From an uncultured Muribaculaceae bacterium (GTDB lineage: Bacteria; Bacteroidota; Bacteroidia; Bacteroidales; Muribaculaceae): 35,965 nucleotides of DNA. Shown here piece after piece: positions 16,879 to 25,136 of the stretch. The translations under genes and the position numbers were made by a program. Location: positions 1 to 35,965 of the forward strand of contig CAJUBL010000027.1 of assembly GCA_910584665.1 (NCBI GenBank). The letters run 5' to 3'. The first letter of the stretch is position 1. Each line of letters opens with the position of its first letter. The notes beneath the pieces were generated by a model that saw only the letters and a program-made list of their open reading frames with translations, made no database searches and was not told where the DNA came from.

Positions 16879-16909
16879 CAAACTTACGAAAAACAGTTGA
16901 TAAGTACAA
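16879..16909 (-). promoter_or_regulatory. Promoter of DUF4254-GT9
   Basis: Minus strand: TTGT (16906-16909), 19 nt, TAAGTTTG (16879-16886). The expected transcription start is near 16872, about 22 nt before the ATG at 16849. It excludes the ATG at 16909. Confidence 0.75.
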
Positions 16910-17107
16910 TATGTTTTGATCAACTTTTACAAAGCTTGATAAAATGTGTCTTGTTGTATATGCCGTATCAACGAAAATCTACATGAAAAGAATGGCTGTA
17001 TTGTTAACGTATATAAATACAACGCCGACAAAAGTCTCGTAAGTTAAAAAGATGTTAATGTTATGCATTTTTTCGTTCTAAAATTATGCTGTAAAACATA
17101 AATGCTT
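16910..17107. other. Intergenic region, no feature seen
   Basis: This AT-rich stretch lies between two divergent transcription units. I see no coding sequence, strong hairpin or repeat in it apart from upstream sequence for the promoters on either side. Confidence 0.5.
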
Positions 17108-17194
17108 TACCTTTGTATCAGTTTTTCATGGTATTAGATTTAAGGTAAGAAGATTATTCGTCGGGATGACGGATAATTTTTTTTGTGTCTTACC
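17108..17194 (+). ncRNA. Candidate small structured RNA or self-terminating leader
   Basis: A -7 element TACCTTTG (17108-17115; the -33 is weak) predicts a transcript from about 17122. This runs through GTATTAGATTTAAGG (about 17131-17145) into a strong terminator: arms 17153-17162 and 17168-17177 (10 bp, one G-U pair, 5-nt loop) followed by eight T. An outer stem GGTAAGA/TCTTACC (17144-17150 with 17188-17194) can enclose the terminator. No open frame of useful length is inside. The next gene has its own promoter 100 bp later, so this looks like an independent RNA of roughly 60-75 nt. It reminds me of conserved Bacteroidales leader or sRNA motifs, but I cannot name the family from sequence alone. 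Confidence 0.55.
17153..17184 (+). terminator. Rho-independent terminator
   Basis: A ten-pair stem (17153-17162 with 17168-17177), loop GGGAT, and a run of eight T from 17177 to 17184. This is the clearest intrinsic terminator in the window and ends the candidate small RNA. Confidence 0.88.
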
Positions 17195-17268
17195 GAATCT
17201 GCCTTTTTCTATCCTGACCGTACCTCTGACTGTGTCCGGTATACTCTGCATCAACAAATCCAGATAAA

Positions 17269-17300
17269 TTTGATTTACTATCGATTTATATGTAAATTTG
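17269..17300 (+). promoter_or_regulatory. Promoter of the 125-aa protein/cyclophilin/M16 operon
   Basis: TTTG (17269-17272), 20 nt, TAAATTTG (17293-17300); TTGA gives a 19-nt spacer. Start of transcription is expected near 17307, about 22 nt ahead of the ATG at 17329. Confidence 0.82.
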
Positions 17301-17328
17301 CGGTGCTAATCATACATCAACAGAGACT

Positions 17329-17706
17329 ATGAATGCTGAAATCCAGAAACAACTTTCTGCTGATCCGGACGGATTGCTGACTTACGAGTATATCGCTAAC
17401 CATATTGACACGTGCGCCGAGTGTATCGATATGCTTATAGACAATATGATTAAAGTAGATCGTAACGGCCAGTTCATTGTAAGTGCCGCACGTTATCTCA
17501 CGGCTATTGATGCCGAAGGATTCCGCCATGCCATTGACAGGCTTGTGTCTTCGGCTATAGAGAAGGACCGTGAGCATCGCTATCTTCCCGATCTGCTTGA
17601 GGGTGTATATGGTCCCGACTATGCCTTGAGGGCCGATATACTGCGCGCTACCGACGACAATTTCCGTCGCATTGAGAAACGTCTCAATCCCAATACCGCA
17701 ATATGA
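17329..17706 (+). CDS. Conserved-looking hypothetical protein, 125 aa
   Basis: I do not recognise a named family. The protein is soluble, acidic and mostly helical, without signal peptide or membrane segment. The first half has a two-cysteine motif (HIDTCAECIDMLIDNMIKVD) and then GQFIVSAARYLTAID. The C-terminal part is YLPDLLEGVYGPDYALRADILRATDDNFRRIEKRL. It has the best-placed promoter of the operon and its stop overlaps the cyclophilin ATG (ATGA, 17703-17706), so the two are translated together. The Cys-x-x-Cys could bind metal or be redox-active, but this is a guess. Coding status is well supported by promoter, coupling and codon pattern. Confidence 0.85.
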   Translation: MNAEIQKQLSADPDGLLTYEYIANHIDTCAECIDMLIDNMIKVDRNGQFIVSAARYLTAIDAEGFRHAIDRLVSSAIEKDREHRYLPDLLEGVYGPDYALRADILRATDDNFRRIEKRLNPNTAI

Positions 17707-18545
17707 AACATCTGTTAATCACAATCATCGTGGCTATTGCCTTGACGTCCTGTGGCGGAAAGGCCTCTACCACAATATCAGACACTAATAATATGGATAC
17801 AACCGGAATTATTGTGAATTTCGAGACCTCAAAGGGTAACATTTCAGTACGGCTCTATGACGATACTCCCGCCCACCGGGATAACTTTGTCAGGCTCGTC
17901 AATGACGGGTACTATGACGGTACACTGTTCCATCGCGTCATCAGGGATTTTATGATACAGGCGGGTGACCCCGATTCCAGAACTGCCGCTCCAGGCCAGA
18001 TGCTTGGCTCGGGAGGTCCTTCATACACTTTGCCGGCAGAGATTGTGTATCCGTCGCATTTTCACAGACGTGGTGTGCTGGCCGCTGCCCGTCAGGGTGA
18101 TCAGGTGAATCCCGAACGTCGCTCGTCGGGTTCTCAGTTTTATATCGTTACCGGCCAGGTGTACAGTGATTCGATGCTTACACAGCTCGACAAGAGTCTC
18201 AGGGTACAACGTATAAACGAGGTGTTCCAGCGTCTCAGAGGTGAGAACCGCGACCGTATAATGTCACTGAGCCGTGCCGGTGACCGTGATGCTCTTGACA
18301 GACTGCGCGATGAGATGGTTGCTCAGGCTGAAGCCGAGGCCGGGACAGCTCCCGGTCTTACCGCAGAGCAGCGGCAGGCCTATACCACAGTCGGCGGTAC
18401 TCCCCATCTTGATGGTCAGTATACAGTTTTCGGCGAGGTTGTGGAAGGTATGGATATTGTGGACGCCATACAGTCTGTAGAGACAGGAAATGCCGACAGG
18501 CCTGTGGAAGATGTGAGGATTATCAAAGCCACCGTGGCCCGATGA
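17703..18545 (+). CDS. Cyclophilin-type peptidyl-prolyl isomerase, lipoprotein
   Basis: A 280-aa PPIase that speeds cis-trans isomerisation of proline bonds in envelope proteins. The N-terminus is a lipoprotein signal with lipobox LTSC (14-17, lipid on Cys17). The cyclophilin fold then begins (VNFETSKGNISVRLYDDTPAHRDNFVRLV), with the active-site FHRVIRDFMIQAGD (76-89) and SGSQFYIVTG (142-151). A charged helical insertion (about 155-235) separates this from the last strands (YTVFGEVVEGMDIVDAIQ). Such insertions are common in Bacteroidetes cyclophilins. It overlaps both neighbours by 4 bp. It should act in the periplasm. Confidence 0.93.
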   Translation: MKHLLITIIVAIALTSCGGKASTTISDTNNMDTTGIIVNFETSKGNISVRLYDDTPAHRDNFVRLVNDGYYDGTLFHRVIRDFMIQAGDPDSRTAAPGQMLGSGGPSYTLPAEIVYPSHFHRRGVLAAARQGDQVNPERRSSGSQFYIVTGQVYSDSMLTQLDKSLRVQRINEVFQRLRGENRDRIMSLSRAGDRDALDRLRDEMVAQAEAEAGTAPGLTAEQRQAYTTVGGTPHLDGQYTVFGEVVEGMDIVDAIQSVETGNADRPVEDVRIIKATVAR

Positions 18546-19780
18546 CCGGCCAGGTAACGACATTCACTCTCGCCAACGGACTGAGGGTTGTACATCAACA
18601 GGATAGCGCTACCGCCATGGTGGCGCTTAACTTGTTGTATAATACCGGTGCACGTGATGAGAATCCCGAACTTACCGGAATGGCCCATCTGATAGAACAC
18701 CTGATGTTCAGCGGTTCGGCCAATGTCACAGACTTTGACGGCGAGCTGCAGAGGGCCGGAGGAACAAGCAATGCCTGGACCGGCAATGATTTTACATGTT
18801 TCTACGAGATTATCCCGGCGGTCAATGTCGAGACCGCATTCAGGATAGAGAGCGACAGAATGCTCTCGCCGGCTATATCACGGCGTAATCTCGATATACA
18901 GCGTTCGGTGGTGATCGAGGAGTTCAAGCAGCAATGTCTTAACCGTCCGTATGGAGACCTCTCCCACTGTCTCCGCAGCCTTGCATACCGCGTACATCCT
19001 TACCGGTGGCCGGTAATAGGTCTGGAGCCCTCCCATCTGGAGCGTGTGAGACTGGAGGATGTTTTCGATTTCTTTGACAGCCATTATTCCCCGTCAAATG
19101 CGGTTCTGGCTGTGACAGGAAATATTTCTGCCGAAAGGTGCCGGGAACTGTGTGAGCACTGGATGGCCGATATACCGGCCCGGCCCGTAGCTCCGCGCCT
19201 ATATTCAGCCGAACCTTTGCCTGAGGAACCGAGAGAGCTTGAAGCCAGCGGCCATGTACCGTATACGGCTATCATTATGGCTTATCCGATGGACGGTTAC
19301 GGCACTACAGGTTACCGTGCGGCCGATGCTGTCACCGATGTGCTTTCAAACGGCAAGTCGTCCCGCTTCGAGCATCACCTGCTGACAGGTACGGATTTGT
19401 TCAGCGAACTGGACGCCTCGATAACAGGATCGGAGGAACCAGGACTGCTTATGGTCAATGCGCGTCTGCGGGATAAGGGGCCCGAAGCAGAGTCGCGAGC
19501 CATAAGAGCCATTGGGCGGGAACTCGACAGGCTCATTGACAGCGGAGTTACCGGACATGAACTGGAACGAGCCAAGAACAAATTCGAGTCTCAGTACACA
19601 TTCGGCAATCTACACTATGCCAATATAGCGGGTAATCTGGCTCTCGAGACTATGCACGGAGAGCGCCCCGGAGCCAGTGTGGCTGCTTACAGAGCGCTGA
19701 CAAAGACCGATGTTGACCGGTACGCGCGTACGATACTTGATTCCTCGCGCCGCATGACACTTATCTACAGGCCGATATAA
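18542..19780 (+). CDS. M16 family zinc peptidase
   Basis: A 412-aa single-unit member of the pitrilysin/insulinase (M16) family, the size of the processing-protease/YmxG group. The inverted zinc motif HLIEH is at 49-53 with the third ligand about 73 residues later in VVIEEFKQQ. The C-terminal half holds the inactive-like second domain (YRAADAVTDVLSNGKSSRFEHHL). No signal peptide is visible, so the protein may be cytoplasmic. Its ATG overlaps the cyclophilin stop (18542-18545). Substrates are unknown. Confidence 0.92.
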   Translation: MTGQVTTFTLANGLRVVHQQDSATAMVALNLLYNTGARDENPELTGMAHLIEHLMFSGSANVTDFDGELQRAGGTSNAWTGNDFTCFYEIIPAVNVETAFRIESDRMLSPAISRRNLDIQRSVVIEEFKQQCLNRPYGDLSHCLRSLAYRVHPYRWPVIGLEPSHLERVRLEDVFDFFDSHYSPSNAVLAVTGNISAERCRELCEHWMADIPARPVAPRLYSAEPLPEEPRELEASGHVPYTAIIMAYPMDGYGTTGYRAADAVTDVLSNGKSSRFEHHLLTGTDLFSELDASITGSEEPGLLMVNARLRDKGPEAESRAIRAIGRELDRLIDSGVTGHELERAKNKFESQYTFGNLHYANIAGNLALETMHGERPGASVAAYRALTKTDVDRYARTILDSSRRMTLIYRPI

Positions 19781-19872
19781 TCGACCGTCCGGGTTTATCC
19801 TGTATATAATGTGGAATTTATATCGGGAATCGCTTTATATATAGGTAAGCATTGGAAATTTAGCAAGACGTT

Positions 19873-22089
19873 ATGAATATAAGAGGAAAACTGTCTGTCC
19901 TGTTGCTGGTATTTATTTATCATATGCCATATATTTACGGAAAGACAGTGCATATCTGCACACCGTCGACATCCCTTGTACTTGAGGCGAAAAAAGGTGA
20001 GGAATTAAAATATGTATATTATGGAACCCGGATAGGCGACACGGATATACAGGGACTCGGACCGGCCGGTTCGCCATATGCCTGCGCATATGCCGGGTAT
20101 GGGAAATATCCCGACGAGGTGACTCCGTTATCTGTTATACATTCCGACGGAAACATGACGACGCGTCTTGTCGTAAGAGATGTGGAAGTGGATAATGCCG
20201 GCGGGTCTGTCCTGACCAGAATTAAAACATCGGATGATGTCTATCCGTTTGATGTCGACGTATGTTACCGTACTTATGAAGATTCCGATGTGCTGGAAAC
20301 ATGGACGGAAATCACCAGCCGGGAAAAAGGATATGTCACTCTTACCCGTTATGATTCGGCATGTATTCCTATACATATCGGTAATGTGTGGGTGTGTCAC
20401 ATGTCGGGCGGATGGGCTAATGAAGCCCGGATTGTCGAGGAACCGCTTCAGCCTGGAGTACTGACGGTACGTAATAAGGAGGGTATACGTAATTCCCAGA
20501 CGTCAAGGGCCGAGATGATGTTCTCTCTGGACGGGAAACCTCAGGAGGAGAATGGAGCTACAATAGGTGCCGCACTCTGTTACAGTGGTAATTATGCACT
20601 TGATGTGGACACATATACAGGGCGATATCATTATTTCAGAGCCGGAATAAATCCTGATAATTCCAGTTATAGACTTGATTCGGGAAGGAGATTTGTTACT
20701 CCTCCTGTCGCAATGACATTCAGCATGGATGGAAAAGGTGGAGTGAGCCGCAATTTCCACCGGTGGGGCAGGAATCATGTGCTCTGCCACGGTAACTCTC
20801 CGCGCAAGGTGTTGCTCAACAGCTGGGAAGGCGTTTATTTCGATATTAATGAGCCGGGGATTGTTTCCATGATGAATGATGCCGCATCGCTTGGCGTAGA
20901 ACTGTTTGTATTGGATGACGGGTGGTTCGGCGGCAAGTATCAGCGTAGCGATGATACAAAAGCGCTTGGCGACTGGGTTACCGACAGACATAAATTGCCT
21001 AATGGACTTAAAGCACTGATTGACAGTGCGCATGCATCGGGAATCGGGTTCGGATTATGGATAGAGCCTGAAATGGCCGATATCTCGAGTGAATTGTATG
21101 AGAAACACCCGGACTGGATTATAAAGGCCCCGGGACGGGCAATCGTGCCGGGGCGGGGTGGCGCTCAGGTGGTTCTCGATTTTTCGAATCCCCGTGTACG
21201 TGATTATGCTGTCGGTGCCGTAGACCGTATAATAAGAGAAAACCCCGGGATAGAATATATAAAATGGGATTCAAACAGTGGTATATACATGCATGGTTCG
21301 CAATATCTTGCCCGGGACAGACAGAGCCATCTGTACATAGACTGGCATAATGGATTCCGGGAAGTGCTGGAACGGGTGAGAGAGAAACATCCTGATATCG
21401 TGATGCAGGCCTGCGGCGGGGGTGGCGGACGTGTCAACTGGGGTGTATTGAAGTATTTCGATGAATTCTGGACGAGTGACAACACCGATGCGCTGCAGCG
21501 TGTGTATATGCAGTGGGGAACATCCCATTTTTATCCGGCTATAGCCATGGGCGCCCATATCAGCGCCTCGCCCAATCACCAGACATGCAGAAGCATGCCT
21601 ATAAAATATCGTGCCGATGTAGCCATGAGCGGCAGACTGGGAATAGAACTGCAGCCGGATAAAATGACAGAGGAGGAATATGCCGTATGTCGCAATGCCG
21701 TGAAGGATTACAGGGATGTGCGTGAAGTGATACAGTTCGGGGATCTGTACCGACTGAAGTCTCCGTATGACCGTCAGGGGATAGCATCGCTGATGTATGT
21801 CTCACCCGGTAAAGACGAGGCTGTATTTTTCTGGTATAGGACAGAGGTGTTTGCCGGACAGATACTTCCTGTGGTCAGGATGGCCGGTCTTGAGGCTGAC
21901 GGCATGTACACTGTTACCGAACTGAACCGTATTGATGACACTGCACTGCCGTTTGAAGGGAAAAGCTATAGCGGATCTTTTCTGATGAATAATGGTCTTG
22001 ACATTCCATACCGTCATGATGTCGAGGCAAGCCGTAAGAATGAATTGTCAAGCAGGGTTCTTCACCTGAAAAAAATACACGCCAAGTGA
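19873..22089 (+). CDS. GH36 alpha-galactosidase, secreted
   Basis: A 738-aa retaining alpha-galactosidase. A signal peptide (about 1-23) sends it to the periplasm or surface. An N-terminal beta-sandwich (about 30-300) precedes the TIM barrel with LLNSWEGVYFDINE (314-327), VLDDGWFG (346-353), GLWIEPEMA (394-402), the nucleophile Asp466 in KWDSN, and the acid/base Asp536 in WTSDNTDA. KWDSN differs from the usual KWDMN. A C-terminal beta domain ends the protein. Expected substrates are alpha-galactosides. It overlaps the following GH97-EEP gene by 4 bp, so the two enzymes are made together. No clear promoter is seen in the 92 bp upstream. No susC/susD pair is in the window. Confidence 0.92.
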   Translation: MNIRGKLSVLLLVFIYHMPYIYGKTVHICTPSTSLVLEAKKGEELKYVYYGTRIGDTDIQGLGPAGSPYACAYAGYGKYPDEVTPLSVIHSDGNMTTRLVVRDVEVDNAGGSVLTRIKTSDDVYPFDVDVCYRTYEDSDVLETWTEITSREKGYVTLTRYDSACIPIHIGNVWVCHMSGGWANEARIVEEPLQPGVLTVRNKEGIRNSQTSRAEMMFSLDGKPQEENGATIGAALCYSGNYALDVDTYTGRYHYFRAGINPDNSSYRLDSGRRFVTPPVAMTFSMDGKGGVSRNFHRWGRNHVLCHGNSPRKVLLNSWEGVYFDINEPGIVSMMNDAASLGVELFVLDDGWFGGKYQRSDDTKALGDWVTDRHKLPNGLKALIDSAHASGIGFGLWIEPEMADISSELYEKHPDWIIKAPGRAIVPGRGGAQVVLDFSNPRVRDYAVGAVDRIIRENPGIEYIKWDSNSGIYMHGSQYLARDRQSHLYIDWHNGFREVLERVREKHPDIVMQACGGGGGRVNWGVLKYFDEFWTSDNTDALQRVYMQWGTSHFYPAIAMGAHISASPNHQTCRSMPIKYRADVAMSGRLGIELQPDKMTEEEYAVCRNAVKDYRDVREVIQFGDLYRLKSPYDRQGIASLMYVSPGKDEAVFFWYRTEVFAGQILPVVRMAGLEADGMYTVTELNRIDDTALPFEGKSYSGSFLMNNGLDIPYRHDVEASRKNELSSRVLHLKKIHAK

Positions 22090-25000
22090 TATTGCATATG
22101 AAACACCCGGAACATCTTTTTGTCAGAATCACACTTGTGATCATGCTTCTGTCGGGCATAGTTTTCCCTGCATGGAGCAAAACAGTACTCCGCTCTCCCG
22201 ACGGAAACATTGAAGTATCGTTCGAACTGGCAGGATCGGGCCGTCCGACGTATTCCCTCTCTTACAAAGGAAGTACTGTGGTCGGTAAATCGCCGATGGG
22301 CTTCATTCTCGACAACGGAGTATCGCTTGACAATGGTTTCACGATAGACGGTATATCACACACTGAATGTGACAGTGTGTGGACTCCGTTGTGGGGAGAG
22401 AACGATTCCATCGTTGAAAACTATAAAGGAATGACTGTGGCGCTCGCCAAAGGGAATACACGTATGGACATTGAGTTCAGAGCTTTTGACGACGGGGTCG
22501 GGTTCAGATATATACTACCGTATAGCGGAGATTCAGCCATTGTCATACAAAGCGAGACGACTTCATTTGCAATGACCGGAAATCATATCGCATGGTGGAT
22601 ACCGATGGATTATGATTCGCAGGAATACGAATATACTGAATGCAGGCTCTTGGACATACCGGCCAAGGGAGTACAGACTTCGCTGATGATGAAGACCGAC
22701 ACCGGGCTGTATCTGAACATTCATGAGGCGGCGTTGGTTAATTTCCCGGCCATGCATCTTGATTTCAACAAGAAAAACATGACTTTCCGCTCTCATCTCA
22801 CACCACGTCCCGACGGTACCGCCGCACGTGTGGCTGCTCCGTTCCGTACACCGTGGCGCACTGTGACGGTAAGCGACAGGGCTACCTGTATACTGGCGTC
22901 TGATCTGATCCTTAATCTCAATGAACCGTGCCGGATAGAAGATACATCATGGATACATCCCATAAAATATATGGGTGTATGGTGGGAGATGATTACCGGT
23001 AAAAGCCGGTGGAGTTACACCAGTGCCTCGGATTTTGATCTGTCACGTTTTGACTACTCGGCTGCAAAACCCCACGGACGGCATGGCGCTGATAACAGGA
23101 ATGTGAGGAAGTATATTGATTTCGCATCGGCCCATGGGTTTGATCAGCTTCTCATAGAGGGCTGGAATGTAGGCTGGGAAGACTGGTACGGAAAAGAGAA
23201 AGACTATGTTTTTGATTTTGTGACTCCTTATCCTGATTTTGATATAGAGGCCCTTAACAAGTATGCATCAGACAAGGGGATAAAGCTTATGATGCATCAC
23301 GAGACATCCGGATCAGTAGGTAACTATGAGCGGTATATGGATGCGGCATATGATCTGATGAACAGATACGGCTATGATGCGGTCAAGAGCGGCTATGTAG
23401 GCAGGATATTGCCGAAAGGGGAATTCCATTACAGTCAGGATATAGTTAATCATTATCAGAAAGCGGTTGAGAAAGCTGCCGAAAAACATATTATGGTGAA
23501 CGCTCATGAGGCTGTGCGTCCCACGGGACTGTGCCGTACATGGCCTAACCTTATGGCTAATGAAAGTGCTCTGGGACAGGAATATGCCGAGATGACACCG
23601 CAGCATGTCACCATATTGCCATTTACAAGGCTCAAGGGTGGTCCGATGGATTTCACTCCCGGAATATTCAGGATGGATATAACGTCGTTCGCCCCGGGAT
23701 ATCAGGGAAAAAGGAAACGTGCGACAATAGCCAATCAGCTGGGATTATATCTTACCATGTATTCCCCGATACAGATGGCGGCCGATATGCCGGAGCATTA
23801 TGAAAGACATATGGATGCCTTCCGGTTCATAAAGGATGTTCCTGTAGACTGGAGCCGGAGTGTGTATCTTGATGCTGAGCCTGGAGAATATATTGTAGTC
23901 GCCAGGAAAGATAAGAATAGCGGCAACTGGTATGTCGGCGGAGTGACCGATGAGAATTCACGAGACTATGATCTGCAGTTTGATTTTCTGCCGGAAGGAC
24001 AGGAGTATGAATGTACCGTATATTCGGATACCCATGATAGTGACGGATTCACCAATCCCGAGGAGTATGAGATAAAACACAGCCGTGTGACTTCCGGGTC
24101 GTCGATGCGGATACATATGTCGCGGGCCGGAGGTTTTGCTGTCAGTCTCAGGCGCGTGTACAGCATTCTGCAGCTTAACATATGGCAGGAATGCACAATG
24201 GTTGACGGTGGATATGACGCTCTCGTTGATGAGCTGTGTCGTCTGACCCCGGATTTTGTCACGCTGAGTGAGGTCCGTAATTATGGGGATATTGATTTCA
24301 TGGGAAGATTATGTGATTCGTTACGGGACAAAGGTCTGTATTATTATTCATGTCCGAGTAACGATTCAGGGATATTGAGCCGTTTTCCGATAAAGGATTT
24401 CTCGACAGTATATCCTCTTAAGGATGATTCGGGAAGTATATACCGTGCTGATGTGGATATGGAAGGACATGGACTCTCTGTCTATACAGCCCATCTCGAC
24501 TGGCATGACTATTCGTGCTATAACGCAAGAGGGTATGACGGATCGACATGGAAGGAGACGGCATTACCTTCAGGATCGGACGTGATGCTGGAGACCGGCT
24601 TGCGTTCGAAGCGCATGGATGGAATCAACGCTTTTATAAATGATGCTGTGAACAGAATAAACGAAGGGCATTATGTCATACTGGGCGGCGACTTCAATGA
24701 GCCTTCGTTCAAGGACTGGACCTACGGGATGTCTGATCGGTATGATCATAATGGTTTTGTGGTGGAATGGCCCGTGACCAAGGCCCTTGAAGACAATGGT
24801 TTTGTAGATGTATGGAGAAGACTTTATCCGGATCCGGTAATGAATCCCGGTATTACGTATCCGTCTGATGTACCGTCGCTTCCTGCCGACAGGATCTGCT
24901 GGGCTCCTAAGGCCGATGACCGTGACAGGATAGACTTTATATTCTTCAATGATACTGGTATCGAGCCGCTTGATGTGTCAATAGTAGGACCGTGTACATC

Positions 25001-25118
25001 AATGTCAAGATCGGAAAGGGTAGAAGAGCAGACATCCGACAGTATCATCACCCCCTGTGGTATATGGCCGAGTGATCATAAGGGTGTAGTCGCAAAATTT
25101 ACGGTAGGAAGGCGGTAG
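22086..25118 (+). CDS. Fusion of SusB-type GH97 alpha-glucosidase and an EEP-family phosphodiesterase/phosphatase
   Basis: A 1010-aa secreted protein (an alternative start at 22098 leaves a cleaner signal peptide). Residues about 30-690 are a complete GH97: N-terminal beta-sandwich, TIM barrel with HHETSG, VNAHEAVRPTGLCRTWPN and ANESALGQEYAE, and a C-terminal beta domain. Glu406, Glu475, Glu493 and Glu499 have the spacing of SusB Glu439, 508, 526 and 532, so it should be the inverting alpha-glucosidase type. From residue 692 an endonuclease/exonuclease/phosphatase domain starts without linker (YSILQLNIW), with Asn698, Glu729 (SEV), His803, Asp869/Asn871 (GGDFN), Asp950 (DRIDFIF) and Asp997/His998 (SDH). 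All residues expected for metal-dependent phosphoester cleavage are present. The start overlaps the GH36 stop. Substrate is unknown; a phosphate-bearing glycan or glycolipid is a guess. Confidence 0.9.
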   Translation: MILHMKHPEHLFVRITLVIMLLSGIVFPAWSKTVLRSPDGNIEVSFELAGSGRPTYSLSYKGSTVVGKSPMGFILDNGVSLDNGFTIDGISHTECDSVWTPLWGENDSIVENYKGMTVALAKGNTRMDIEFRAFDDGVGFRYILPYSGDSAIVIQSETTSFAMTGNHIAWWIPMDYDSQEYEYTECRLLDIPAKGVQTSLMMKTDTGLYLNIHEAALVNFPAMHLDFNKKNMTFRSHLTPRPDGTAARVAAPFRTPWRTVTVSDRATCILASDLILNLNEPCRIEDTSWIHPIKYMGVWWEMITGKSRWSYTSASDFDLSRFDYSAAKPHGRHGADNRNVRKYIDFASAHGFDQLLIEGWNVGWEDWYGKEKDYVFDFVTPYPDFDIEALNKYASDKGIKLMMHHETSGSVGNYERYMDAAYDLMNRYGYDAVKSGYVGRILPKGEFHYSQDIVNHYQKAVEKAAEKHIMVNAHEAVRPTGLCRTWPNLMANESALGQEYAEMTPQHVTILPFTRLKGGPMDFTPGIFRMDITSFAPGYQGKRKRATIANQLGLYLTMYSPIQMAADMPEHYERHMDAFRFIKDVPVDWSRSVYLDAEPGEYIVVARKDKNSGNWYVGGVTDENSRDYDLQFDFLPEGQEYECTVYSDTHDSDGFTNPEEYEIKHSRVTSGSSMRIHMSRAGGFAVSLRRVYSILQLNIWQECTMVDGGYDALVDELCRLTPDFVTLSEVRNYGDIDFMGRLCDSLRDKGLYYYSCPSNDSGILSRFPIKDFSTVYPLKDDSGSIYRADVDMEGHGLSVYTAHLDWHDYSCYNARGYDGSTWKETALPSGSDVMLETGLRSKRMDGINAFINDAVNRINEGHYVILGGDFNEPSFKDWTYGMSDRYDHNGFVVEWPVTKALEDNGFVDVWRRLYPDPVMNPGITYPSDVPSLPADRICWAPKADDRDRIDFIFFNDTGIEPLDVSIVGPCTSMSRSERVEEQTSDSIITPCGIWPSDHKGVVAKFTVGRR

Positions 25119-25136
25119 CAGAGGGGGGAACGGGGT

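Noticed and set aside
20503..21033. 176-aa minus-strand frame inside GH36
   Set aside because: Shadow of the alpha-galactosidase catalytic region; no promoter, no family motif.
25119..25136. Terminator between GH97-EEP and the barrel gene
   Set aside because: Only 18 bp separate the two stops and I see no hairpin with a T-run.
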